A stretch of DNA of 64,000 nt. It comes from Gammaproteobacteria bacterium. Lineage in GTDB: Bacteria; Pseudomonadota; Gammaproteobacteria; Nitrosococcales; Methylophagaceae. The notes below the pieces were generated by a model that did not search any database, was not told the DNA's origin, and saw only the letters and a program-made list of their open reading frames with translations. How positions within the stretch are numbered: the first letter of the stretch is position 1; each line of letters begins with the position of its first letter. This document shows, in pieces, positions 46,444 through 56,100 of the stretch. The stretch spans positions 62,001 through 126,000 of the forward strand of contig JAQWIT010000020.1 in NCBI GenBank assembly GCA_029248745.1. Reading direction: 5' to 3'. A program made the translations under genes and the position numbers.

Positions 46444-46827
46444 ATGGCAATTGAGTTAGACGAATCATTAAATGTGTTTGGTGAATCATTGCTACCCTGT
46501 AGTGAAGATCCAATTACTGGCTTTTTTAGAGATGGCTGTTGTAATACTAACGATGATGATATTGGCTCGCATACTGTTTGTATAGAAATCACAACTGCAT
46601 TTCTCGAATACTCACGCTTTAAAGGTAATGACCTAAGTACGCCGGTACCGGAATTTGGTTTCCCAGGGCTAAAGCAAGGCGATCGTTGGTGCTTGTGTGC
46701 ACAACGTTGGTTAGAGGCTCATCATCAAAATATGGCACCTAGGGTTCATTTGATGCGAACACATCAAAAAGCACTTGAGATCATCCCGATTGAATTATTA
46801 AAAGAATTTGCCATCGACTTAAACTAA
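46444..46827 (+). CDS. DUF2237 family protein
   Basis: NVFGESLLPCSEDPITGFFRDGCCNTNDDDIGSHTVC; WCLCAQRWLEA. Confidence 0.85.
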   Translation: MAIELDESLNVFGESLLPCSEDPITGFFRDGCCNTNDDDIGSHTVCIEITTAFLEYSRFKGNDLSTPVPEFGFPGLKQGDRWCLCAQRWLEAHHQNMAPRVHLMRTHQKALEIIPIELLKEFAIDLN

Positions 46828-46867
46828 ACGCGTATCATAGCGACCTTCTTCAAGACTAGGAAAAGTA

Positions 46868-47293
46868 ATGAAAACATGTGGTATAGAACTTAAAGGCAGT
46901 GAAGCAATCATATGCCTAATGAGCTTGGATAATGGTTTATACACACTCAACGATTGTCGGGTAAAAAAACTGGCTATTGCTGACGCGACGAGTCAAGAAC
47001 AAATACAGAAATTTCAATTTGATTTTGCTAAATTAATGGCAGACTACCAAATCAGTAATGTCGTCGTTAAAGAACGATTAACACGCGGAAAATTTGCCGG
47101 TGGTGCCGTTAGTTTTAAATTAGAAGCAACGATTCAACTCATAGATGCTATAGATGTGACGTTATTATCATCTTCTAAAACAAAAGAAATTCTTAAGCAT
47201 AGTCATACAACGCTCAACTTTAAAGAAACAGGCTTAAAGCAATTTCAAGAACAAGCCTTTATGACAGCGTTCGCTTACCTTGTAAGCCAATAA
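46868..47293 (+). CDS. DUF3010 family protein
   Basis: CGIELKGSEAIICLMS; KERLTRGKFAGGAVSFKLEATIQL. Confidence 0.8.
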   Translation: MKTCGIELKGSEAIICLMSLDNGLYTLNDCRVKKLAIADATSQEQIQKFQFDFAKLMADYQISNVVVKERLTRGKFAGGAVSFKLEATIQLIDAIDVTLLSSSKTKEILKHSHTTLNFKETGLKQFQEQAFMTAFAYLVSQ

Positions 47294-47300
47294 AACGTAC

Positions 47301-49220
47301 TTAAGCTGCTGTTTCACGAACTTCAAAAAACACTTTAACATCCGCTTTATCTTGAGTGATAGGCATGGGTGGTAAACTGCGTAAAAAGTACTTGCCGTAG
47401 GGTTTAGTTAAAAAACGAGGGTCACATAAAACTAAAACACCATAATCTGAATGATCGCGAATAAGTCGGCCTATCCCCTGCTTTAGCTGAATCACAGCAC
47501 TCGGAATTTGAATAGCCGAAAAAGGGTTACCACCCCGCTCTCTTAAATAATCAATTTTGGCCTGTAAAATAGGGTCATCAGGTGCTGAAAAAGGAATTTT
47601 ATCTATTAATACACAAGATAACGCCTCACCTCGTACATCAACGCCTTCCCAAAAGCTACTTGTACCCAGTAATACTGCATTACCATGCTCACGAAACTCA
47701 CTGAGTAAATTACTTTTAGAACTTCGACCTTGTACCATTAAGGGATAATCGATATTAGCCAGGGCATCAGCGACACTGTTTAGAGCCCGGTAACTGGTAA
47801 AGAGCAAGAAAGTCCGCCCTTGGCTATAAGTAATCATATCCTTACTAATTTGAATAATATGACTAAGATAATCATCGTGACTTGGATCAACAGGAATATT
47901 GGGCATATACAATAAACTTTGTTTTTCGAAATCAAATGGGCTTGGCCAGACAACACTGTCAGCTTCTGAAATGCCTAGTTGGTCGCTAAAATTATTAAAC
48001 TTACCTGCAACCGTTAACGTCGCAGATGTGAAAATCCAGGATTGAGGCTTTTGATCGATCCATTGCTGGAAATGTTCACTAATATTTTGTGGCGTGGCAT
48101 GTAATGTCATGCCATTTTGACGGACATCACCCCACAGTACCAGTTGACTATCTTCTTGTTTTGAATCGAAAAAATGTAATGTCTGTAGTAATACTTCGCT
48201 TCGGTTATGACATTGCTCTAACCCTTTACCCCGTTCTGCAGCGAGGCTTAACTGTTGAGACAAGCCTTCCATCGTGTCAATGAGATCAGTTAGTTTATTC
48301 TCAACACCCATTTTCTCAAGTAAGCTCATCCAGGGTACACGTTGTTCCTTATCACCTAAGCTTGAATGAAAAGTACGGAGTGCTGATTCCGTCTTATCAG
48401 CATGGTCCTGAAGTAGCTGCATATCGGGGGCATCTTGCGCCATTTCACGTACGGTATCACGACATAGTTCTTGAATCTGATGGCTACTGATCCGATTACC
48501 CAAGAACTGCGTGGCAATATTGGGCAGTTGATGTGCTTCATCAATAATATAGGCATCAGCATTAGGTAAGACTTCACCTTGGCCATTAGACTTTAGAGCC
48601 ATATCAGACATTAATAAGTGATGGTTCACGACTACAATATTCGCTTCCTGAGCACGCTTACGGGCTTCACTGATGAAGCACTCGGCAGAGTTAGGACAGT
48701 CAGAGCCCAGACAATTATCAATCGTTGAGGTCACTCTGGGCCATAATGCAGATCCCTCCTCTAGTACATCATCTTCACTTAAATCACCTGATCGAGTTTC
48801 GCCGGACCAGATCATCAAGTCATACAAAAGATCTGAATGTGATGTAAGCAAAGGATCGTGTTGTGCTTGATGCAACCGGTAATGGCATAAATAATTACTT
48901 CGCCCTTTTAATAGTGCAGCTTGAAAAGGCATTGCCAGCGCCTTACGCAAAGTAGGAATATCTTTATGAAATAATTGGTCTTGTAAGTTTTTCGTTCCAG
49001 TTGAGATAATAACCTTTTGCCCTGACAGAATAGCAGGGACCAAATAAGCAAAGGTTTTACCTGTGCCGGTACCCGCTTCAGCAATCAGGACAGTACTCTT
49101 TGATAAGGCCTCAGAAATCGTATTGGCCATTTCTTGTTGTTGGGGGCGTGGTGCGTAGCCTTTAATATGCTGTGACAACAGGCCACCCTCGCCAAAAGCC
49201 CGACTAATTTCTTCTTCCAT
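47301..49220 (-). CDS. ATP-dependent DNA helicase, DinG/YoaA family
   Basis: 639 aa; AEAGTGTGKTFAYLVPA; Fe-S Cys pattern CLGSDCPNSAECF; DEAHQL. Confidence 0.93.
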   Translation of the reverse strand: MEEEISRAFGEGGLLSQHIKGYAPRPQQQEMANTISEALSKSTVLIAEAGTGTGKTFAYLVPAILSGQKVIISTGTKNLQDQLFHKDIPTLRKALAMPFQAALLKGRSNYLCHYRLHQAQHDPLLTSHSDLLYDLMIWSGETRSGDLSEDDVLEEGSALWPRVTSTIDNCLGSDCPNSAECFISEARKRAQEANIVVVNHHLLMSDMALKSNGQGEVLPNADAYIIDEAHQLPNIATQFLGNRISSHQIQELCRDTVREMAQDAPDMQLLQDHADKTESALRTFHSSLGDKEQRVPWMSLLEKMGVENKLTDLIDTMEGLSQQLSLAAERGKGLEQCHNRSEVLLQTLHFFDSKQEDSQLVLWGDVRQNGMTLHATPQNISEHFQQWIDQKPQSWIFTSATLTVAGKFNNFSDQLGISEADSVVWPSPFDFEKQSLLYMPNIPVDPSHDDYLSHIIQISKDMITYSQGRTFLLFTSYRALNSVADALANIDYPLMVQGRSSKSNLLSEFREHGNAVLLGTSSFWEGVDVRGEALSCVLIDKIPFSAPDDPILQAKIDYLRERGGNPFSAIQIPSAVIQLKQGIGRLIRDHSDYGVLVLCDPRFLTKPYGKYFLRSLPPMPITQDKADVKVFFEVRETAA

Positions 49221-49376
49221 CGTTATAAACCAAACCGAATGTTAAACGTCCAAACAACGATGGACCCCAAAATAAAAAACAAGCCCAAAGATTTTAATGC
49301 ACGCCAACGATATTGCTTAATGAGCTAGGTTTAAAAATAACGACCTCATCAGGTTTTAGCAAGTATTCAAATAAAA

Positions 49377-49408
49377 AACGGCCCATATAGCAAACCATAT
49401 AGGCCGTT
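49377..49408 (-). terminator. Rho-independent terminator for the fae-like gene (minus strand)
   Basis: Minus strand AACGGCCTATATGG-TTTG-CTATATGGGCCGTT followed by TTTTAT. Confidence 0.8.
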
Positions 49409-49430
49409 GTTTATAGAATGTATCGCTGGC

Positions 49431-49973
49431 TTATTTAGCTAACGCTTTTTCATAATACTTATGAACAAGTTTGTCTTGATTCTCTAATAAGTAATCAATG
49501 CTTGGTTCAAAGTTCATTGCTTTTTCAATCGCTTTACGTGTTGCTTCACGATGGATATTGAATAATGCTTCATGATCCAAGTCTTCAACCGACGTAATTT
49601 GTGGGTTTAACCAAACAGAAACGATGATACCTAAATCGTTAGCTTTCTCTCGTGGAATAGTACCGTTACGTACAGCATCTAAAACACCATTTGCAATCGC
49701 ACCTTGAACTGTACCCATTAGGATAGTCGTGTATGCATTACTCTTAACAGTCACTTTACTGACCATTAATGTCGCTGGTCGAACCATCACATCTGTATTC
49801 ATCAATGCTAAAACACGTGAATGACCTTTTACTTGGTCACCCATTAAATTAGCAAAAGCAGAACCGAAAGGACCATCCAACTCACCAATCATGACTTCAG
49901 GTTCAGCCGCCGTAAATGGAGGACCGCCGGCTAATAGACATTCACCTGTACGCATTACAATTTTTTCACTCAT
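49431..49973 (-). CDS. Formaldehyde-activating enzyme (Fae) family paralog
   Basis: GECLLAGGPPFTAAEPEVMIGELDGPFGSAFANLM...RPATLMVSKVTVKS...GAIANGVLDAVRNGTIPREKANDLGIIVSVWLNP; start at internal ATG after AAGGGGAA. Confidence 0.85.
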   Translation of the reverse strand: MSEKIVMRTGECLLAGGPPFTAAEPEVMIGELDGPFGSAFANLMGDQVKGHSRVLALMNTDVMVRPATLMVSKVTVKSNAYTTILMGTVQGAIANGVLDAVRNGTIPREKANDLGIIVSVWLNPQITSVEDLDHEALFNIHREATRKAIEKAMNFEPSIDYLLENQDKLVHKYYEKALAK

Positions 49974-50154
49974 GGATTGATTCCCCTTTTCGATTAATAA
50001 AAGTCCACCAAATGCGCCTGAATCTAATAGGACAGGGCATTTGATAAAGTGCGACAATTATCCTTGTCTCAGTGAATTGTCGCAAGCAACATTGCTTTAT
50101 AGTTAGTACAAACAAGGTTAATATGGGTGATATTTTTTTGTCTTGAGCTACGTC

Positions 50155-50577
50155 ATGTCTGAATTAGAGTCCCATTACATCCGCATTGGCGGTGAACCAG
50201 CAGTTCGCCATCTAGCCAAAACTTTTTATCAAATCATGTCTGATACGCCCCAAACAAGGCGGGTTCGCGACATGCACCCTGTTGATATCGCGATGAGTGA
50301 AGAAAAACTTTATCTTTTTTTAACAGGTTGGTTAGGTGGCCCAGATCTCTATATTGAAAAATATGGTCACCCTCGATTACGACAAAGGCATATGCCCTTT
50401 TCGATTGGTATAGAAGAACGTGACCAATGGTTATATTGCATGGCGCATGCGCTTGCAAGCTTAGATCTTGATGAGCTATTTGCACAACAGTTGATGGGAT
50501 CATTTGCGCAAACAGCGAATTTCATGCGAAACCGTGAAGAGACTGAATCCACATCAAACACAGGCGTAAAAATATGA
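50155..50577 (+). CDS. Group II truncated hemoglobin
   Basis: HYIRIGGEPAVRHLAKTFYQIM...LYLFLTGWLGGPDLYIEKYGHPRLRQRHMPFSIG. Confidence 0.88.
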   Translation: MSELESHYIRIGGEPAVRHLAKTFYQIMSDTPQTRRVRDMHPVDIAMSEEKLYLFLTGWLGGPDLYIEKYGHPRLRQRHMPFSIGIEERDQWLYCMAHALASLDLDELFAQQLMGSFAQTANFMRNREETESTSNTGVKI

Positions 50578-51323
50578 ATATTGGCGCACTCATTATTGGC
50601 GATGAATTGCTATCAGGTAAGAGGCAAGATCAGCATTTCAATCGTTTGCAATCAGTATTAGCACAACGTGGCCTCGAACTGAGTTGGACCATCATTGTTG
50701 GAGATGAACCTGAGCAATTAGAGCGTTTTTTAAACTTTAGCCTTTCGACGAAAGATCTCGTTTTCAGTTTTGGCGGCATTGGCGCTACGCCCGATGATAG
50801 GACGCGGCAAACGGTAGCGAGAGTGGCCAATGTCGATCTAGAACCTCACCCGCAGGCGACAGCTGAAATCGAAGCCCAATACGGTGAGCAGGCTTACCCT
50901 AATCGTATCTTAATGGGACACTTACCTGTGGGTAGCCGTATTATTCCTAATACGATTAACCGTGTGCCAGGTTTTTCATTTGCTGACCATCATTTTATGC
51001 CTGGCTTCCCTGAGATGGCTTGGCCAATGATTGAATGGGTACTTGACAATTTATATCCTGATTTACGTAATTTATCACCACAAGATGAGCAAATCATTTT
51101 CGTCCCACATGGCCGTGAATCAGATTTGTTACCTGTGATGATGAAAATCGTTGAAAACTATCCGACCATACGTTTCTCTAGTTTGCCACACATGGGCGAA
51201 ACACCACATATCGAATTGAGCTTACGCGGTCACACCGAACAGATTGATGAAGCGATGGCCTTATTAAAAAGTGCCATAGAAAACGCCAACTTGAGATGGA
51301 TAAATCAACTTGACAAGGCATAA
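50574..51323 (+). CDS. Competence/damage-inducible CinA N-terminal (MoaB/Mog-fold) family protein
   Basis: IGALIIGDELLSGKRQDQHFNRL; VFSFGGIGATPDDRTRQTVA. Confidence 0.88.
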   Translation: MNIGALIIGDELLSGKRQDQHFNRLQSVLAQRGLELSWTIIVGDEPEQLERFLNFSLSTKDLVFSFGGIGATPDDRTRQTVARVANVDLEPHPQATAEIEAQYGEQAYPNRILMGHLPVGSRIIPNTINRVPGFSFADHHFMPGFPEMAWPMIEWVLDNLYPDLRNLSPQDEQIIFVPHGRESDLLPVMMKIVENYPTIRFSSLPHMGETPHIELSLRGHTEQIDEAMALLKSAIENANLRWINQLDKA

Positions 51324-52222
51324 AACCAAATTGGCAAAGTGAGTAAACTGAATAATGTCGTGCTAGTCACAGCCGCTGCATAAAGTTCTGTATCGAGCTG
51401 ATAACGTTCACTTATAACAATGCCAAAAACCATCGTAGGCATCGCAGCAACAATCACCACCTGTTCTATCAACTCATTTGAAAGCCCAATAAAGTGACTT
51501 AATGACAAAACGACGATCGGCACTAAGACTAAACTGGTCACAATCACAGGTAATAATAAAGGTGCAAAGCGCCAATTCAAACTCTGCCAGCGAATACTCA
51601 TACCTAAAACAATTAGCATCAAAGGCACAACACCACCGGCTAACGTCGCTAAAAAACCATGCAGAAAATCAGGCTGCCTTAAGCCACTCATATTAAGCAA
51701 GACACCAACAGCGACAGCCCATAATGGCACTACTTTTGATAGCGATCTAGTAGGTCTTAACTCACCTTTGTTATCCCCAAAATGATTAGCAATCAACATC
51801 CCGAAAGATAACAAAATAGGTGTACAAGCAAATAGGTCGTATTGTAAAACCGTAGAGCGAGTTGCAGGACCAATGACTTGGTCTAGAACAGGTAACCCCA
51901 AATAAGTAGCATTAGGAAAGGCAGCAGCTAATAACAAGGCACCTTTTTGGCGAGGTAGACAATTTAAACGTTTTAAAAAAAGCCAAATAATGAACAAACC
52001 ACTACCAACACCGCAAGCAGCCAGAAAAGAGATATATAAAGACGATAAGTTTAACGGTGCATGCCAAATAACATCGATCACCATTGCGGGTAACAATAGA
52101 TAAAAGACTAAATCTGTTAAGGCTCGCCGATGCCCTGTTGGTGAAAGATGGTCAGGCGCCATCCTTTGCCAAGCATTACCGCAAGCAATCAGTAAAAACA
52201 TTTGGAGTAAGGCAATTAGCAT
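51305..52222 (-). CDS. AEC-family (auxin efflux carrier-like) transporter
   Basis: 305 aa membrane protein; AAAFPNATYLGLPVL; AAMPTMVFGIVISERYQLD. Confidence 0.85.
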   Translation of the reverse strand: MLIALLQMFLLIACGNAWQRMAPDHLSPTGHRRALTDLVFYLLLPAMVIDVIWHAPLNLSSLYISFLAACGVGSGLFIIWLFLKRLNCLPRQKGALLLAAAFPNATYLGLPVLDQVIGPATRSTVLQYDLFACTPILLSFGMLIANHFGDNKGELRPTRSLSKVVPLWAVAVGVLLNMSGLRQPDFLHGFLATLAGGVVPLMLIVLGMSIRWQSLNWRFAPLLLPVIVTSLVLVPIVVLSLSHFIGLSNELIEQVVIVAAMPTMVFGIVISERYQLDTELYAAAVTSTTLFSLLTLPIWFYALSS

Positions 52223-52326
52223 AAAAAAGTCATCAAAAAGAATTAAGGGGGTAATCCTACCAATATCATCTATATCGTCAAAGCAAAATTAATTCATGGT
52301 ATCAGTCGCTAACTGATAGCCAAACC

Positions 52327-52981
52327 ATGTTACTGTCAAAAAGTCTAAGCGCTTGAGCTGCCTCTTGCTCATAGGATTTGTATTGTCCTGGCCTACCTAT
52401 TCTGAGCGTGATTTGACGGAATAACAGCTCAATACAATCGAGCAAAAATATAACAAATTTGCTAGACAGCGCCTTGTGGATTGGCAGCAATTAATAACAG
52501 AAAATCAAGACTTAACAGAGCAAGAAAAACTAAATCGAGTAAATGAATTTTTTAATGCAAATATACAGTTTATAGATGATCAAGTACTTTGGGATTCAAA
52601 AGATTACTGGACAACGCCTATAGAGACGTTATCTAAAGGTGGTGACGATTGTAAAGATTATGCCATTGCCAAGTACTTTACGGTAAAAGACTCGGCATCG
52701 ATTAAAGTAAACTTCGCTTAACTCATGATAAAGCGGTTGAACTGAATGAGGCCCATATTGTGTTGACGTATTTTGAAAATAGCCACGCTGAGCCTTTGGT
52801 ACTAGACAGCCTGACAATAGACTTTAAGTATGCATCACAAAAAACTGATTTAATTCTAGTTTATAGTCTTAGTGGTAATGGTTTATGGTTAACAAAGCCC
52901 AAAGAAAATAAACGTATTTCAGATGCTGCTAGATTGAGTTCATGGCAAAACTTATTACTTAAAATCGAAAATGGTGATTAA
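52327..52981 (+). pseudogene. LapG-like bacterial transglutaminase-like cysteine proteinase (BTLCP), decayed
   Basis: Signal-like MLLSKSLS | LSCLLLIGFVLSWPTYSERDLTE * QLNTIEQKYNKFARQRLVDWQQL...GGDDCKDYAIAKYFT | KLRLTHDKAVELNEAHIVLTYFENSHAEPLVLDSL.... In-frame TAA at 52422-52424 and a frameshift near 52680-52720. Confidence 0.8.
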
Positions 52982-55900
52982 CTTTCTTTGACTTGTAAGG
53001 GTTTATCGACGAGCCTATCAGAAATACTTTCATGTACAGACAGCAATGCAGGGATAACCAATAAAACCAGCACTGTCGCAAACATCAGTCCAAAAGATAT
53101 GGATACCGCCATAGGGATTAAGAACTGGGCCTGTCGAGATGTTTCAAATAATAAAGGTGTTAAGCCACCTATCGTTGTCAGCGACGTTAATAAAACAGCC
53201 CGCAAACGATGACTAGCAGCCTCAATAATCGCTTCTGTGGTTGCCATGCCCTTTTCACGAAGTTGCTTATAGAAGGTGACCAGAATAATCGAGTCGTTAA
53301 CAACAATACCTGATAAGCCAAAGATCCCAAACAATGACAAAATCGTGAGATCAATCCCCATCACTGCATGACCGAATAAAGCGCCAATCAACCCAAAAGG
53401 AATGGCTGCCATTACAACAAGGGGCCAACCATAGGAAGAAAATACCCAAGCGAGGATGAGATAAATCAAAATAAGTGCTAGCATCAAGCCTTGCTTCATT
53501 TCTTTGATAGTCTCTGCTTGATCTTCTGCTCTACCTTCAAAGCCCGCTTTAACACCATAGCGCTGCGTCAAATCTGGTAAAAAATCTTGTTTCAGATCAT
53601 CAATGATATTGTTCGCGTTATTGAGTTTAGTATCGACATTAGCAGTGATATGGATCGCCAATTGGCTATCTGTATGTCTTAACACGTCAAAACCACGACG
53701 TGCTTCAAACTCGACCACAGACGACAGAGGTACACTGCCTCCTTGTGATAGTTGCAGCATAAAATTCTCAAGCGTGGCGAGTGTATTACGCTCACTATCC
53801 GGCAACATGACACGCACTTCGACTTCATCATCACCATCTTGGAAAATTTGAACTAAACGCCCATCAAAAGCCGTCCGTAACTGTCGCCCTACATTATTGA
53901 CCGTTAATCCTAAGACTTCGCCTTGGCCTTTAATTTTGTATATTAATTGTTCCTGACCATAAGGCATATCGTCTTCGATAGCATTGACGCCAGGCAACAG
54001 TTTTAGGGCCTCAGAAACTTCTTGCCCGGCTTGTTTCAACACCTCAGCAGAAGCACCTGTTAAGCGGACATCAATATCATTGCCAGGTGGCCCAGCACGT
54101 GATTCTGATAAGGTAAATGTTTCAATGCCTGCAGGTAAAGTGATCCGTTGTCGCCATTCAGCCATAAAGGTTTTATTTCGAACATCACGTGCATCAGGTG
54201 ATGTCATTTCTACTTGAATAGACCCAAAGCGTTCTGCTGTTTGTGCCGACCCACGTCCCGCAGTGCTAGCACTGCCTAATCGTGTCACATCAAGTACAAC
54301 TAAATCACCTCCTAAAGCGGTTTCTGTCTCATCAAGGCTTCGGTTAAGCTCGTCTAAGAAGTCCGCGACAACATGCGATGGCGTCCCAGCTGTAAAGCGT
54401 GCATTAGCATAGATTTTTACGCCTTCTGGTGATGGGAAAAACGTAAATAAAATGCGTCCACCGGCCAATAAGCCAATAACGATGATTAACAAAGCAACAG
54501 TACTGACAATCGTCACACCACGGTATTCAATTGCCTTAGTGACTAACGGTTTAAAACAATCATCTCTCAGCGTATTAAATTTGGCATCAAGCCATTGTCG
54601 TCGTGGCTGTGGCTTTTGATGATGAATTTTATGAAAAGCATGGCGTAAATGCCCTGGTAAGATTAAAAAGCTTTCAAATAACGAAGCGATAATCACACAG
54701 ACGACAACGAAAGGAATATCAAACAAAATGTTACCAATCGTCCCACCAATCAACATCAAAGGCAGGAATGATGAAATCGTCGTCAATGATGAGGCGACGA
54801 CAGGTGCCAACATACGTCTCGCACCACCCTCTGCTGCCATTAAGGAACCTTCCCCCATCTGGTAATGTGCGAGCCCATCCTCCCCGACAACAATGGCATC
54901 ATCTACGATGATGCCAAGCGCCATGATCAAGCCAAATAGGCTTATCATATTGATCGTACCACCAAACAGGTACATGACAAACAATGTCGCCATAAAAGAA
55001 ACAGGAATCCCAACCGCGACCCAAATGGCAACACGGCCATGTAAAAACAGAAATAAAACACCAATCACTAGCACCAGACCGCCAAGGCCATTGGTCAATA
55101 ATAAATTCATGCGTTCCGCAATAAGTTCCCAACTTGCGTCATAGACTTTTAAATTCACTCCCCTGGGCAAATAAGGCCTAGTTTCAGCGACCCATTCCTG
55201 CAGAATTTCAGCAGATTTTAAGGAATCAGCGCTTTCTGTTCGCTGTAAACGAATTTCAACGGCGGGCCGTTCTTCATAGAATAAGCTCACCTGATTCCGC
55301 ATCGGTCGACGTTCAATCATTGCAACATCGTCTAATAGGACTAAGCGGCCGGAATAATCTATTTTTAAGGGTAATTGAGCAAAAGCTTCAGCATCTCGTC
55401 TCTGATCTAAACTGCGTAGTAAACGTGCTGTATCAGCATTACCCACCTCTCCTGCGGGTAAATCACGGCTCAACTCAGCAATACGCTCAGCAACATCATT
55501 TAAATCTAGTCCTAATGATGCTAATTTCTGAGTCGACAACTGTATCGCCATTTCTTCTTCTGGTAACCCAGTAATTGTGACCCTAGAAATACCACGATCT
55601 AAAAGTTCGTGCTCTGCCTCACGAACAAAATGGCGTAACTCATCGAGTTCACCTTCAGTTGTAATTAAGAGACGTGCAATGGGTTCATATGCGGTGACTA
55701 AACTGATTTTGGGTATTTCAGAGTCACCGGGTAAATTACGCAGCTGAGCCACTTCTTCCTTAACCTGATCTAAGGCAGCGCCCATTTCAGTGCCTTCTTC
55801 AAACTCTAAAGCAACAACCGCACTACCATATGAGGATGTAGAGGTCATTTTTTCCACGAAGTCGATGGTACGGAGCTCTTGCTCTAGCCTTGAGGAAATA

Positions 55901-56100
55901 GCATCTTCAACATCTTCAGCACTGGCGCCACGCCATTCAACACGAACGGTAATGGTGTCGAGGACAAAGTTCGGGAAAAACTGCGTATTCAAACGCGTTA
56001 AGGAGGCCAACCCTGCAAGAACGACAACCAGCATTAACAGGTTTGCAGCAACCTTATGTTGTGCAAAAAGTCCGATAAAGTCCGACTTATGAGCCGTCAT
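52978..56100 (-). CDS. RND-family efflux transporter permease (AcrB/MdtB-like)
   Basis: 1040 aa; RND topology, LIMALGIIVDDAIVVGE, GIVVNDSIILV. Confidence 0.95.
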   Translation of the reverse strand: MTAHKSDFIGLFAQHKVAANLLMLVVVLAGLASLTRLNTQFFPNFVLDTITVRVEWRGASAEDVEDAISSRLEQELRTIDFVEKMTSTSSYGSAVVALEFEEGTEMGAALDQVKEEVAQLRNLPGDSEIPKISLVTAYEPIARLLITTEGELDELRHFVREAEHELLDRGISRVTITGLPEEEMAIQLSTQKLASLGLDLNDVAERIAELSRDLPAGEVGNADTARLLRSLDQRRDAEAFAQLPLKIDYSGRLVLLDDVAMIERRPMRNQVSLFYEERPAVEIRLQRTESADSLKSAEILQEWVAETRPYLPRGVNLKVYDASWELIAERMNLLLTNGLGGLVLVIGVLFLFLHGRVAIWVAVGIPVSFMATLFVMYLFGGTINMISLFGLIMALGIIVDDAIVVGEDGLAHYQMGEGSLMAAEGGARRMLAPVVASSLTTISSFLPLMLIGGTIGNILFDIPFVVVCVIIASLFESFLILPGHLRHAFHKIHHQKPQPRRQWLDAKFNTLRDDCFKPLVTKAIEYRGVTIVSTVALLIIVIGLLAGGRILFTFFPSPEGVKIYANARFTAGTPSHVVADFLDELNRSLDETETALGGDLVVLDVTRLGSASTAGRGSAQTAERFGSIQVEMTSPDARDVRNKTFMAEWRQRITLPAGIETFTLSESRAGPPGNDIDVRLTGASAEVLKQAGQEVSEALKLLPGVNAIEDDMPYGQEQLIYKIKGQGEVLGLTVNNVGRQLRTAFDGRLVQIFQDGDDEVEVRVMLPDSERNTLATLENFMLQLSQGGSVPLSSVVEFEARRGFDVLRHTDSQLAIHITANVDTKLNNANNIIDDLKQDFLPDLTQRYGVKAGFEGRAEDQAETIKEMKQGLMLALILIYLILAWVFSSYGWPLVVMAAIPFGLIGALFGHAVMGIDLTILSLFGIFGLSGIVVNDSIILVTFYKQLREKGMATTEAIIEAASHRLRAVLLTSLTTIGGLTPLLFETSRQAQFLIPMAVSISFGLMFATVLVLLVIPALLSVHESISDRLVDKPLQVKES

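Noticed and set aside
48356-48586. Antisense and alternative-frame ORFs overlapping long conserved CDSs (many entries in the track, e.g. 1204-1557, 22013-22336, 54893-55144)
   Set aside because: They lie fully within well-supported genes on the opposite strand or another frame and show no independent family features.
52302-52490. 62-aa minus-strand ORF
   Set aside because: Overlaps the better supported plus-strand LapG-like pseudogene; likely noise.
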